Source: Burkholderiales bacterium
Lineage (GTDB): Bacteria; Pseudomonadota; Gammaproteobacteria; Burkholderiales; Burkholderiaceae_D
Direction: 5' to 3'
Length of the DNA: 8,325 bases
Assembly (NCBI GenBank): GCA_028868455.1
Contig: JAGWUK010000103.1
Location: forward strand, 1 to 8,325
The notes under the pieces are model-generated. The model was not told the DNA's origin and searched no databases. It saw only the letters and a program-made list of their open reading frames with translations. The position numbers and the translations under genes were made by a program. This document shows, in pieces, positions 1-6,568 of the stretch. How positions within the stretch are numbered: the stretch's first letter is position 1; each line of letters starts with the position of its first letter.

Positions 1-1
1 G

Positions 2-709
2 GATATTTCGGAAGGGCAATTCGTTTGTTTGCTGGGCCCTTCAGGTTGCGGAAAATCCACGCTGTTGAATGCCATTGCCGGTTTCTCTTTACCGACCTCC
101 GGCAGCATTACTGCGAACGGAAAAATCGTCAATGCCCCAGGGCCGGATCGTGGCATGGTGTTTCAGGAATACGCGCTGTTTCCGTGGATGACGGTCGAAA
201 AAAATATTGCGTTTGGCCTGGAAATCAAAGGTGTGGGAAAAGCCGAAATTCAGCAAAAGGTGAATATGTTGCTCGGCATGCTGGGCCTGGCGGATTTCAA
301 GCAGCGTTTTCCTAAAGATTTGTCTGGCGGCATGCGTCAACGCGTAGCGATTGCCCGTGTGCTGGCGCTGGATTCGCCTATCATGTTGATGGATGAACCT
401 TTCGGTGCGCTGGATGCGCTGACGCGTCGCAATTTACAGGATGAATTGCTGCGCATCTGGTCTGAATTGAAAAAAACGATTATTTTTGTGACGCACAGTA
501 TCGAGGAAGCGATTTATCTGGCGGACAGAATTATCGTCATGACTTATCGTCCCGGCACCGTCAAACGCGATTTATTACTGGAGCTGCCACGCCTGCGCGA
601 CCCTTCGTCGGCAGAGTTCAATGCGCTCAAGCGCGAGTTGGGACAAATGGTGATGGAAGAGCAGCAAAGGCATCATAACGATGAACTGAAAATGGCGGCT
701 GTCGATTAA
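2..709 (+). CDS. ABC transporter ATP-binding protein, NitT/TauT family (5' truncated by window edge)
   Basis: This is the cytoplasmic ATPase of an importer of the nitrate/sulfonate/taurine class, which powers uptake of a small organic or inorganic anion. The reading frame is open from base 2, so the gene starts outside the window; 235 residues are visible and, against a usual 250-270, only the first 20-30 are missing. Visible in order are Walker A GPSGCGKST (about residues 12-20), a Q-loop in VFQEYALFPWMTV, the signature LSGGMRQRVAIAR, Walker B IMLMDEPFGALDALTR and the switch histidine in IIFVTHSIEEA. FPWMTVEKNIAFGLE and the EEAIYLADRIIVM tail are typical of the NitT/TauT branch, so the family call is strong but the substrate is not readable. 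No permease or substrate-binding gene follows, so those would lie upstream. The TTG at 29 falls inside the Walker A region and is not a real start. Confidence 0.95.
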   Translation, partial: DISEGQFVCLLGPSGCGKSTLLNAIAGFSLPTSGSITANGKIVNAPGPDRGMVFQEYALFPWMTVEKNIAFGLEIKGVGKAEIQQKVNMLLGMLGLADFKQRFPKDLSGGMRQRVAIARVLALDSPIMLMDEPFGALDALTRRNLQDELLRIWSELKKTIIFVTHSIEEAIYLADRIIVMTYRPGTVKRDLLLELPRLRDPSSAEFNALKRELGQMVMEEQQRHHNDELKMAAVD

Positions 710-725
710 GTCAGAATGATAGAAA

Positions 726-747
726 TGCCTGATCAGGACATCAGGCA
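726..747 (+). other. Stem-loop 1 in leader of the Cache gene
   Basis: The arms TGCCTGAT (726-733) and ATCAGGCA (740-747) are perfectly complementary around a 6-base loop. The segment 728-737 is itself a 10-base palindrome, CCTGATCAGG, so DNA-level recognition is an alternative to an RNA hairpin. It starts 16 bases after the ATPase stop and has no T-run behind it, so it is not a standard terminator. Confidence 0.55.
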
Positions 748-753
748 GCGTAG

Positions 754-775
754 CATGCGCAAGCAATTGCGCATG
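754..775 (+). other. Stem-loop 2 in leader, 9-bp stem with GCAA loop
   Basis: The arms CATGCGCAA (754-762) and TTGCGCATG (767-775) pair perfectly around GCAA, a GNRA-type tetraloop that stabilises RNA hairpins. The following bases are A-rich (GAAATAAAAG), so a simple rho-independent terminator on this strand is not supported. It may protect the 3' end of the ATPase transcript, act as an operator, or be part of a folded leader. Confidence 0.6.
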
Positions 776-784
776 AAATAAAAG

Positions 785-804
785 GGGCAGGTAAATCCCT
801 GCCC
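785..804 (+). other. Stem-loop 3 in leader, just before the ribosome binding site
   Basis: GGGCAGG (785-791) pairs with CCTGCCC (798-804) around a 6-base loop. It ends 8 bases before the AAGGAG ribosome binding site of the Cache gene (813-818), so its folding could influence initiation. It is the third hairpin in a row within 114 bases. Confidence 0.55.
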
Positions 805-823
805 AATCACATAAGGAGACATC

Positions 824-1282
824 ATGAAACAATTTTTACGACTTTGCGCCATCGCGTTTTGCGTTTTATTTGCAGGGCAGAGCATGGCGGCAGCCGAGCA
901 TGGCAGCGCCGACGAAGCGGTGGCGATGGTGCAAAAAGCCATTGCCTACATGAAGGCCAATGGCAGAGAGAAAACACTGGCCGAAGTCAATAATCTGCAC
1001 GGTCAATTCCGTGATCGCGATCTGTACATCACCATCAATGACTTAAACGGGAAAAATCTGGCGCACGGTGCCAATGCCAAAATGCAAGGCAAAGACCTGA
1101 TCGACCTGAAAGACGCCGACGGCAAGTTCTTCATGCGTGAACGCATGGAACTGGCAAAAACCAAAGGCAAAGGATGGCAGGATTATAAATTCGTGAATCC
1201 CATATCCAAAAAGATAGAACAAAAATCCATGTATTTTGAAAAGCATGAAGACCTGATTTTTAATTGCGGCATCTATAAATAG
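824..1282 (+). CDS. Secreted single-Cache-domain protein
   Basis: A 152-residue protein likely exported to the periplasm. The N-terminus (KQFLR followed by a hydrophobic stretch to about residue 18, then SMAAAE) is a Sec signal peptide with cleavage near residues 22-24. The remainder is one small Cache-type sensor domain, seen in DRDLYITINDLNGKNLAHG, then GKDLIDLKDADGKFFMRE and the end FNCGIYK. Such domains bind small ligands, often carboxylates or amino acids, and are usually fused to kinases or chemoreceptors; stand-alone versions are common in proteobacteria but mostly uncharacterised. The ATG at 824 has a strong AAGGAG 5 bases upstream, so the start is secure. It lies after three hairpins and 64 bases before a DctB-like kinase. 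A role as a ligand-binding partner of that kinase or of the upstream transporter is inference. Confidence 0.88.
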   Translation: MKQFLRLCAIAFCVLFAGQSMAAAEHGSADEAVAMVQKAIAYMKANGREKTLAEVNNLHGQFRDRDLYITINDLNGKNLAHGANAKMQGKDLIDLKDADGKFFMRERMELAKTKGKGWQDYKFVNPISKKIEQKSMYFEKHEDLIFNCGIYK

Positions 1283-1319
1283 GTCTTGTTGTTCCTGCGG
1301 TTTTGACGTTACCACTTTT

Positions 1320-1335
1320 GCGCCGTTCGCGGCGC
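1320..1335 (+). other. GC-rich hairpin with TTCG loop upstream of the kinase start
   Basis: GCGCCG (1320-1325) and CGGCGC (1330-1335) form a perfect 6-bp all-GC stem around TTCG. It ends 11 bases before the kinase ATG and is followed by TTCGCTT, only weakly T-rich. It could be a leaky terminator after the Cache gene or a structure limiting kinase translation. Confidence 0.55.
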
Positions 1336-1346
1336 TTCGCTTATCC

Positions 1347-3176
1347 ATGAAAACCAATCAACGCATCGTCTTGATATCGCTGCTGACAGCGCTGGCGGTG
1401 GCATTGATTGCCGGAGCCTATCTGATCGCAACGCGCGTTGCTACAGCAGAATTACGTCAATCCGGTGACCGCCAGTTGCAGATCATTGCGCTGGATCTGG
1501 AATCGGTACTGGAGCGATATGAAACCTTGCCGTATTCAGTTTCGTACTTGCCCCTGGCAGCACAAGTGCTGGCCGACCAGCAAAATAAGGCGTTGGTGCA
1601 GCAACTGAATCTGACGCTGCAAGATATGCAAAAGCAGGCCAAGATTGCAGCCATTTATCTGATGAATGCCGAAGGTAAAACCATCGCTGCCAGCAACTGG
1701 AATTCCACGCTCAGCTATGTCGGACAGAACTTCAGTTTTCGTCCTTATTTTCATGAGCCGATGTCAAACAATGGCGCTGTTCCCGGGCATTTTTATGCGA
1801 TCGGCAATACCACCAATATTCCCGGTTATTTCATTTCGCAACCGGTGTATCCAATCGGTGCGCGGCGCGGCAGCGTGCCGCCTGTGGGTGTGATCGCCGT
1901 TAAAATCAGCCTCAACGAATTTGAAAAAGCCTGGCGCAGCAATGATGAGCCCATCGTGCTGGCGGATAGCAATGGCGTCGTTTTTTTGAGCAATCGCCCA
2001 GAATGGCAATACCGCAGCTTGCGTTCGCTTGATGCCGAAGTGCAGAAAGACATCCAGGCCACGTTGCAATATGCGGGCAAAAATATCCAGGCGATCGCGG
2101 CTTTGCCCAAAAAAGTCCAGGCCGGTTTTGGCGAATATCTGGCACGTCCTATCGGACGACTGGGGTGGCAATTGATGCTGTTTCCCAGTGAATCCAAGGT
2201 AATTCACGCCGGCATGCAGGCGGCGGGTATCACGCTGTTGCTGTTGGTATTGTTGGCTGCATTTGCCGGTGTGTATTACCAGCGCTACCGGCGTCTGCAA
2301 GAACGGCAGGCTGCACAATTTGCCCTGAAACAGGCCGCTGACGATCTGGATCAAAAAATTGCGCTGCAAACGCAAGAGCTGACCCGTGCCAATGCGCAAC
2401 TCGAAGCGCAGCTCAACAAACTGCAAGAAGCCGACCAGCTTTTGCGTTCTGCACAAAATGAAACTGTGCAAACAGGCAAGCTCGCCTTGCTGGGACAAAT
2501 GGCCGCCGGTATCACACACGAACTGAACCAGCCGCTGACCGCAATACGTGCCTTTGCCGACAATGCCGCAGTGCTGATGACGCGCGGAAAACTCGACGAA
2601 GTCAACGCCAATCTGAAGCACATCAGTGACGCCAGCGCACGCATGGGCGCCATCATCGGCCAGCTCAAGGGCTTCGCGCGCAAAAGCGCTGGCAATTTGA
2701 GTCAGGTCGATGTCTCTGCCGCCATCCGCGCTTCGGCGGCATTGCTGGCAGGCGAATTTGCACGCAATGAGGTGCAGTTGCACTTGCAGATACCAGACAG
2801 CCTGTTCGTGCTGGGCGACCATATCCGTATCGAGCAAGTGCTGATTAATTTGCTCAGAAATGCGCTCGATGCTGTCGAAGTCGCCAGCCTCAAACAGGTC
2901 GAGGTTGTGCTGGAGCAAAACGCTGAGGTGGTGCTGGTCCGCATCATCGACACCGGCCCGGGTTTGCCTGAACACGTCAGAGAGCACCTGTTCGAGCCCT
3001 TCTTCACCACCAAACCCAGCGGCAAAGGCCTGGGATTGGGTCTGGCCATTTCTTCGTCGATTGTGCAAGCCATGGGCGGAGAATTACTGGCAGAAAATCG
3101 CGCGCCAGACGATGCCACGCACGGCGGCGCTGAGTTCATTGTGCGCATTCCGTTGAAGTTGTCCGCGCAAGCCTGA
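1347..3176 (+). CDS. DctB-like sensor histidine kinase
   Basis: A 609-residue inner-membrane kinase of the C4-dicarboxylate sensor type. It has a membrane segment at about 7-29, a periplasmic sensor to about 288 and a second membrane segment at about 291-311. A coiled-coil linker follows at about 315-375, then HisKA and HATPase_c domains. The sensor has the DctB hallmarks AASNWNS, NFSFRPYF and PGYFISQPV, characteristic of this branch of double-Cache domains. The phosphoacceptor is His391 in ITHELNQP. The ATPase core shows the N box NLLRNALDA (about 501-509), G1 DTGPGLPE (about 535), F box FEPFFTTKP (about 549) and G2 GKGLGLGLA (about 559). In known systems DctB phosphorylates DctD, which drives sigma-54 promoters of dicarboxylate transporters. 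No response regulator gene follows here, so partner and ligand are open. The ATG at 1347 gives a proper N-terminal membrane helix but has no recognisable Shine-Dalgarno, and no in-frame upstream start was found. I withhold the symbol dctB because of the missing partner. Confidence 0.9.
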   Translation: MKTNQRIVLISLLTALAVALIAGAYLIATRVATAELRQSGDRQLQIIALDLESVLERYETLPYSVSYLPLAAQVLADQQNKALVQQLNLTLQDMQKQAKIAAIYLMNAEGKTIAASNWNSTLSYVGQNFSFRPYFHEPMSNNGAVPGHFYAIGNTTNIPGYFISQPVYPIGARRGSVPPVGVIAVKISLNEFEKAWRSNDEPIVLADSNGVVFLSNRPEWQYRSLRSLDAEVQKDIQATLQYAGKNIQAIAALPKKVQAGFGEYLARPIGRLGWQLMLFPSESKVIHAGMQAAGITLLLLVLLAAFAGVYYQRYRRLQERQAAQFALKQAADDLDQKIALQTQELTRANAQLEAQLNKLQEADQLLRSAQNETVQTGKLALLGQMAAGITHELNQPLTAIRAFADNAAVLMTRGKLDEVNANLKHISDASARMGAIIGQLKGFARKSAGNLSQVDVSAAIRASAALLAGEFARNEVQLHLQIPDSLFVLGDHIRIEQVLINLLRNALDAVEVASLKQVEVVLEQNAEVVLVRIIDTGPGLPEHVREHLFEPFFTTKPSGKGLGLGLAISSSIVQAMGGELLAENRAPDDATHGGAEFIVRIPLKLSAQA

Positions 3177-3320
3177 ATTTGACCAATCTCGCAAATAATT
3201 CGGAATAGTGCAATTTTGGCTATTTCTGATTTGCCATCTCTGATGTAAATTGAACACGCCGATGATGAAAATTTGTGCAATATCAAGGCGTTAAATCTGG
3301 TCTTTGCTGTTTTTAATTGC

Positions 3321-3329
3321 TACTATGAT
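3321..3329 (+). promoter_or_regulatory. Weak candidate -10 region for the FlaG gene
   Basis: The 185-base AT-rich gap after the kinase contains TACTATGAT, holding TATGAT (3324-3329, 5 of 6 matches to the sigma-70 -10 box), with an extended TG two bases before TACTAT. A TTGCTG lies at 3304-3309, but the 14-base spacing to TATGAT is short. The rest of the gap shows no other gene or clear hairpin. The call is tentative. Confidence 0.22.
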
Positions 3330-3361
3330 TCGGTAACTTATTACTTTTGCGGGGTTCGGGT

Positions 3362-3751
3362 ATGGATGTCGATCAAATAGCTTCCGGCGCTCCGGTCAGA
3401 GCCACTCCGCAGCCGCTTGCCGCACCAGCGGAGGCGCGCGCGCAGCGACTGAATCAATCGCATCAGACGCAAGACGGTAAAAACGACGGGGCTGCCAGTG
3501 GCACAAACGGCACGACAAGTGCGGTGGATACGGCGGCCTTGAAAAAATCCGTCTCGACGCTGAACGAATTTATACAACCGCATTTTGGCAGCATAGAGTT
3601 CAGCGTGGATGACACCTCTGGCAAGACCTTGCTGAAAATCGTCGATAAAGAAACCGACGCAGTGTTGATGCAAATTCCGTCCAAAGAAGCGTTGGCGCTG
3701 GCACAGTCACTCGGTCAGAAGAGTGGCAATCTGATCAAGGCTACAGCCTGA
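3362..3751 (+). CDS. flaG: FlaG-family flagellar protein
   Basis: A 129-residue soluble protein. Residues 1-59 are low-complexity, rich in Ala, Gln, Thr and Gly. Residues about 60-129 form a FlaG domain: LKKSVSTLNEFIQPH, then IEFSVDDTSGKTLLKIVD, KETDAVLMQIPSKEAL and a short helical tail. The pattern 'FSVDD-TGKTLLKIVDKET-VLMQIPSKEAL' is typical of the family, which affects flagellar filament length in species where it has been studied; its exact mechanism is not settled. The ATG at 3362 is preferred, with GGGG at 3351-3354 as a weak ribosome binding site. A TTG at 3347 would add only five residues and lacks such a site. FlaG genes usually sit between flagellin and fliD, but neither is beside it here: the left neighbour is a sensor kinase and the right neighbour is a convergent metabolic operon. 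Confidence 0.85.
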   Translation: MDVDQIASGAPVRATPQPLAAPAEARAQRLNQSHQTQDGKNDGAASGTNGTTSAVDTAALKKSVSTLNEFIQPHFGSIEFSVDDTSGKTLLKIVDKETDAVLMQIPSKEALALAQSLGQKSGNLIKATA

Positions 3752-3806
3752 ATTTCTTTCTTCTTCTCAGAGCCTTGGTTTGGCGCTGACGATCAAACAA
3801 GCATAT

Positions 3807-5300
3807 TTAATCTTTTCCCAGAATTTGTAACAGGCGATCCAGTGCGCTGTGGGTATTCGCGATCCACCGATCGGCGCCAGCCTTGTCGCTTGCCGCGACG
3901 ATCATCGGCGCGCTGATGCACAGACGTAATGCGCTGACGGCAATCCCGTCGCGCTCGCCACACAGCACTGGCTGGCCGAGTTGAAAGCGGCGTTGCTGGT
4001 GCGTCTGATCCGGCTGACTGAGCTGGCGATAGACGTGGGCGGTTTGTTCGCGTGTCAGTGGTCGTCTTTGCGCGCCGTTCCTGCCTGACGTATCGACATG
4101 AAATAGCAGGAAAGGGAAAATCGTCGGTTCGCTATCCCATTGTCTGGCGCAACCGAGTTCGCTGCGATCAAGTGCGCCAACGGGCAGCAAAGCGAAATGC
4201 GGGTCCAACTGCAGACGCGTGACGATGCTGTGCCGGAATGCTTGTAAAAACGACTGTATCGCCTGTTCGTCGACCCGGCGGAATGCGCGCAGCTCCGCCA
4301 TTGCCGCTTCCCAGCGCAGCATCAGGCCAAAGTTGGTGCCGTCAGACAAACTGGCACGGGCCGCAAAATCGATGGGCCAGTCGGCAGCGTTCGAATATTG
4401 GCTGACACCGGGCGGCAGGCCGTATGCGCGGTAACGCTGCGTCGCTTTTGACGGCACCAGCAAGGCGCCGGAAAATGTCGGCCCGGCGAGAAATTTGGAA
4501 CCGGTCAGGGCGACCATCCATTGCTGCGCCAAAAAAGCTTGCAAGGTGGCGGGCGCCAGACGGAACTGGCAGGCATCGACCAGGACTTCTACCTGTTCCG
4601 GCCAGCGTTGCTGCAATCGCATGACGGTGCCGATACCGGGAAAAATCAAGCCAGTTTTGCTGCTGTCGGTCAGGATCAGCAAGACTTTTTGTCCCGCGCT
4701 CGCAGCTTCTTCCACCAGGTGGCTGCATTCGGCATCGACGGTCGCCGGGTCACGCAAGCTACCGTCGGTTTCGCGTGCTGCCAGCATGCAGATGTCGCCT
4801 TGCCAGTCGCTGATCAGCGCACCGATAGGTACACTTTCACCGCAGGCCGAATCAGAGTGAAAATGTTTTCCCTGCACGGCAGACATCAGGCCGCTGCCGG
4901 TTTCTGCCTGGGTGATCATGACGGTGCGTTGCGGGCGTAGCCATTGCGTCACGATCAGGTGCATGTCGGTGCCGGAGGCGGACAGCACGGCGTTGACGCC
5001 ATCACCATCTTTGCAGCCACATAGCCTTAATAATTCGGCTCGCAGGTTTTGCATCTGATCGGCATACACCGTTTCGGGCGCGGCAGTCTGCAATTGTGCC
5101 TGGCAACGTTGCCGCAATGCCTCCGCAGCGGCCATGCCATTGGCTGAAATGGTAGAAGCCGTGGATGAACCGAGCGCTACGACTTCGCTGTCCGGGACAG
5201 CGCGGCAACCGTATTTGGTCAGGCCAGTGGCGGGATCGGGCACGATGCGCGTATCGCCGCCGGCAATCAGCAGGCTGGCTGTGTCTGGAAGTGTCAACAT
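3807..5300 (-). CDS. Fold-type I PLP-dependent enzyme, class V aminotransferase/lyase-like
   Basis: A 497-residue cytosolic protein, last gene of the leftward operon. The PLP site is visible: ASGTD (about 108-112) as the cofactor-phosphate loop, VDACQ with Asp242 to bind the pyridine nitrogen and Gln245, and LTGSKFLAGPTFSGALLVP with Lys269 as the likely Schiff-base lysine. Asp-x-x-Gln followed by a Ser-Lys and a Gly-Pro stretch resembles class V enzymes such as cysteine desulfurases, kynureninase and related lyases. The N-terminal segment (GSSTASTIS, about 44-52) and the long C-terminal domain do not let me assign it to a named subfamily. The reaction is therefore unknown: transamination, C-S or C-C cleavage, or decarboxylation are all possible. 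The ATG at 5300 lies 14 bases after the ATP-grasp stop and has no strong Shine-Dalgarno, so translational coupling is plausible. The gene ends 55 bases from the convergent FlaG gene. Confidence 0.82.
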   Translation of the reverse strand: MLTLPDTASLLIAGGDTRIVPDPATGLTKYGCRAVPDSEVVALGSSTASTISANGMAAAEALRQRCQAQLQTAAPETVYADQMQNLRAELLRLCGCKDGDGVNAVLSASGTDMHLIVTQWLRPQRTVMITQAETGSGLMSAVQGKHFHSDSACGESVPIGALISDWQGDICMLAARETDGSLRDPATVDAECSHLVEEAASAGQKVLLILTDSSKTGLIFPGIGTVMRLQQRWPEQVEVLVDACQFRLAPATLQAFLAQQWMVALTGSKFLAGPTFSGALLVPSKATQRYRAYGLPPGVSQYSNAADWPIDFAARASLSDGTNFGLMLRWEAAMAELRAFRRVDEQAIQSFLQAFRHSIVTRLQLDPHFALLPVGALDRSELGCARQWDSEPTIFPFLLFHVDTSGRNGAQRRPLTREQTAHVYRQLSQPDQTHQQRRFQLGQPVLCGERDGIAVSALRLCISAPMIVAASDKAGADRWIANTHSALDRLLQILGKD

Positions 5301-5314
5301 AAAACGTCGTTTGT

Positions 5315-6550
5315 TCAGTCTGGCAATCCGGTCTGGCGTGTGTGTTCCAGCATGGCGCGAAATGCGGTAAACACTTTTTGCATGGCCGGTTTTTTGTACG
5401 GATACATATCGACCGGGTCCATCGCATGCACGATCATGGCGTTATCGACTTCAAAAATCAGCAGGTCGCCTGACTGGGTTTCTGCGCAATCGATGCCGAG
5501 GTACGGCAAACCCATGCGCTGGTAAATGGTGTGCAGGGCGGCGGCATGGCGCACGGCAAATTGTTCATCGAAATGCGCCATACACTGCGCTTCTTCCATG
5601 CGTTTTTCGGCGCTTTCGTTCATGCCGGCGTTCAGGTAGTGAATCATCCAGTGCGACGAAATCGCAAAGTGACAGACGAAAGGGCGGCCTTCTATCAGCG
5701 CGATGCGGTATTTGCGGAACTGGCCGTCCGCACTGCGGTAGTCGACAAAGCGCGACAGGTAGAAACGTTCAGTGGCGACACGTGCGAGGTATTCGTTCAG
5801 CTCGCGGCTGCTGTTCATCTTCTCCAGATTTTGTCCGGCGTGTGAGCCAACCGGGCGGATGATCAGCGGGAAGCTGTCCCCGGGCAGCAACTGACTGAGC
5901 AGGCTTTCATCAGTTGCTAGCGCGCTCACTGTGGCGCGGTCGGTACGCACAGTGACCGGCATGTTGACGCCGGGACAATTTTGCAGGGCGGCGCAGACGC
6001 CGTCGCGCGACAAGACGGCAATGCGCTCCGGCAGGTTAATGACCGGGCGTGGCCAGCTGGCGGTCATGATGGCGACTTGTTGCAGCAGCGGTTGATTGGC
6101 TTCGGACTCGGCCATGGCCACCATCATGACGTCGTGGTCGGGCACGATTTCTGGCCATGCGGTATCAAGGCTCAGATACAGCAAATCCAGTGAGACATCG
6201 GCATCTTCCAGTAAAAATTCGATGGGCGTGTTGGCCATCAGATCACCCGGACCCATGATGACCAGCAGGCGCAAACCTGGTTCGCCGTGTTTGCACGGCA
6301 GGTAATACAAAGGCTGCATGGCAATCGCTTGCGCCTGCATGGCCAGTGCCGCGTCGCGTTGGCCGATCAGTTGCAGTACGGTCGAGCAATCGAGGAAAGC
6401 GTTGGCGTCTGTTGGATTGGCTTGCGCACGCTCCAGCAAGGCGGCACCGAGCGGTTTTAGGTCTTCATTCAGGAAGGCGCGGCGCATCAGCGGCGCGACA
6501 CCGATCAGTGGCGCGAACGGTTCGATAGAAAAGGGAAAATTGTCGGACAT
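5315..6550 (-). CDS. TPR-like plus ATP-grasp domain protein, probable carboxylate-amine ligase
   Basis: A 411-residue cytosolic protein, middle gene of the operon. Residues about 30-85 look like a helical TPR-type repeat pair (AQANPTDANAFLDCSTVLQL, then a 'GQRDAALAMQAQAIAMQP' unit). Residues about 93-165 form a Rossmann-like pre-ATP-grasp domain containing MANTPIEFLLEDAD. The rest is ATP-grasp: NLPERIAVLSRDG (about 173-185), FPLIIRPVGSHAGQN in the position of the nucleotide-binding strand, YLSRFVDYRSADGQFRKYRI, then GIDCAE (Asp354) and LIFEVDNAM (Glu367, Asn370) as likely metal ligands. ATP-grasp enzymes usually activate a carboxylate as acyl phosphate and join it to an amine, which fits a partner of an amino-acid decarboxylase. 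An Arg (232) stands where many relatives have Lys, so activity should not be taken for granted. The ATG at 6550 has GGAA at a spacing of 7 and lies 18 bases after the decarboxylase stop. Confidence 0.82.
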   Translation of the reverse strand: MSDNFPFSIEPFAPLIGVAPLMRRAFLNEDLKPLGAALLERAQANPTDANAFLDCSTVLQLIGQRDAALAMQAQAIAMQPLYYLPCKHGEPGLRLLVIMGPGDLMANTPIEFLLEDADVSLDLLYLSLDTAWPEIVPDHDVMMVAMAESEANQPLLQQVAIMTASWPRPVINLPERIAVLSRDGVCAALQNCPGVNMPVTVRTDRATVSALATDESLLSQLLPGDSFPLIIRPVGSHAGQNLEKMNSSRELNEYLARVATERFYLSRFVDYRSADGQFRKYRIALIEGRPFVCHFAISSHWMIHYLNAGMNESAEKRMEEAQCMAHFDEQFAVRHAAALHTIYQRMGLPYLGIDCAETQSGDLLIFEVDNAMIVHAMDPVDMYPYKKPAMQKVFTAFRAMLEHTRQTGLPD

Positions 6551-6568
6551 GAAGTTTCCAGTTGTGGG

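Noticed and set aside
726..804. Riboswitch or intrinsic terminator as the identity of the three stem-loops
   Set aside because: No known riboswitch consensus is recognised and no stem is followed by a T-run, so I kept only the neutral description of a structured leader.
1764..3068. Long minus-strand open frame (434 codons) inside the kinase gene
   Set aside because: It is fully antisense to a kinase with all catalytic boxes intact, and its translation is rich in Gln, His and Cys with no recognisable domain. It is a by-product of the codon bias of the real gene.
3258..3265. GCCGATGA resembling a sigma-28 (flagellar) -10 box upstream of the FlaG gene
   Set aside because: The 8-mer matches 7 of 8 positions, but there is no TAAA-type -35 at the proper distance, and it lies about 100 bases from the start codon.
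4342..4728. Minus-strand alternative frame inside the class V-like gene (and similar shadows at 6714-7100 and 7371-7745)
   Set aside because: They are Arg- and Pro-rich out-of-frame translations inside genes with clear motifs, and do not indicate frameshifts because the main frames are intact throughout.
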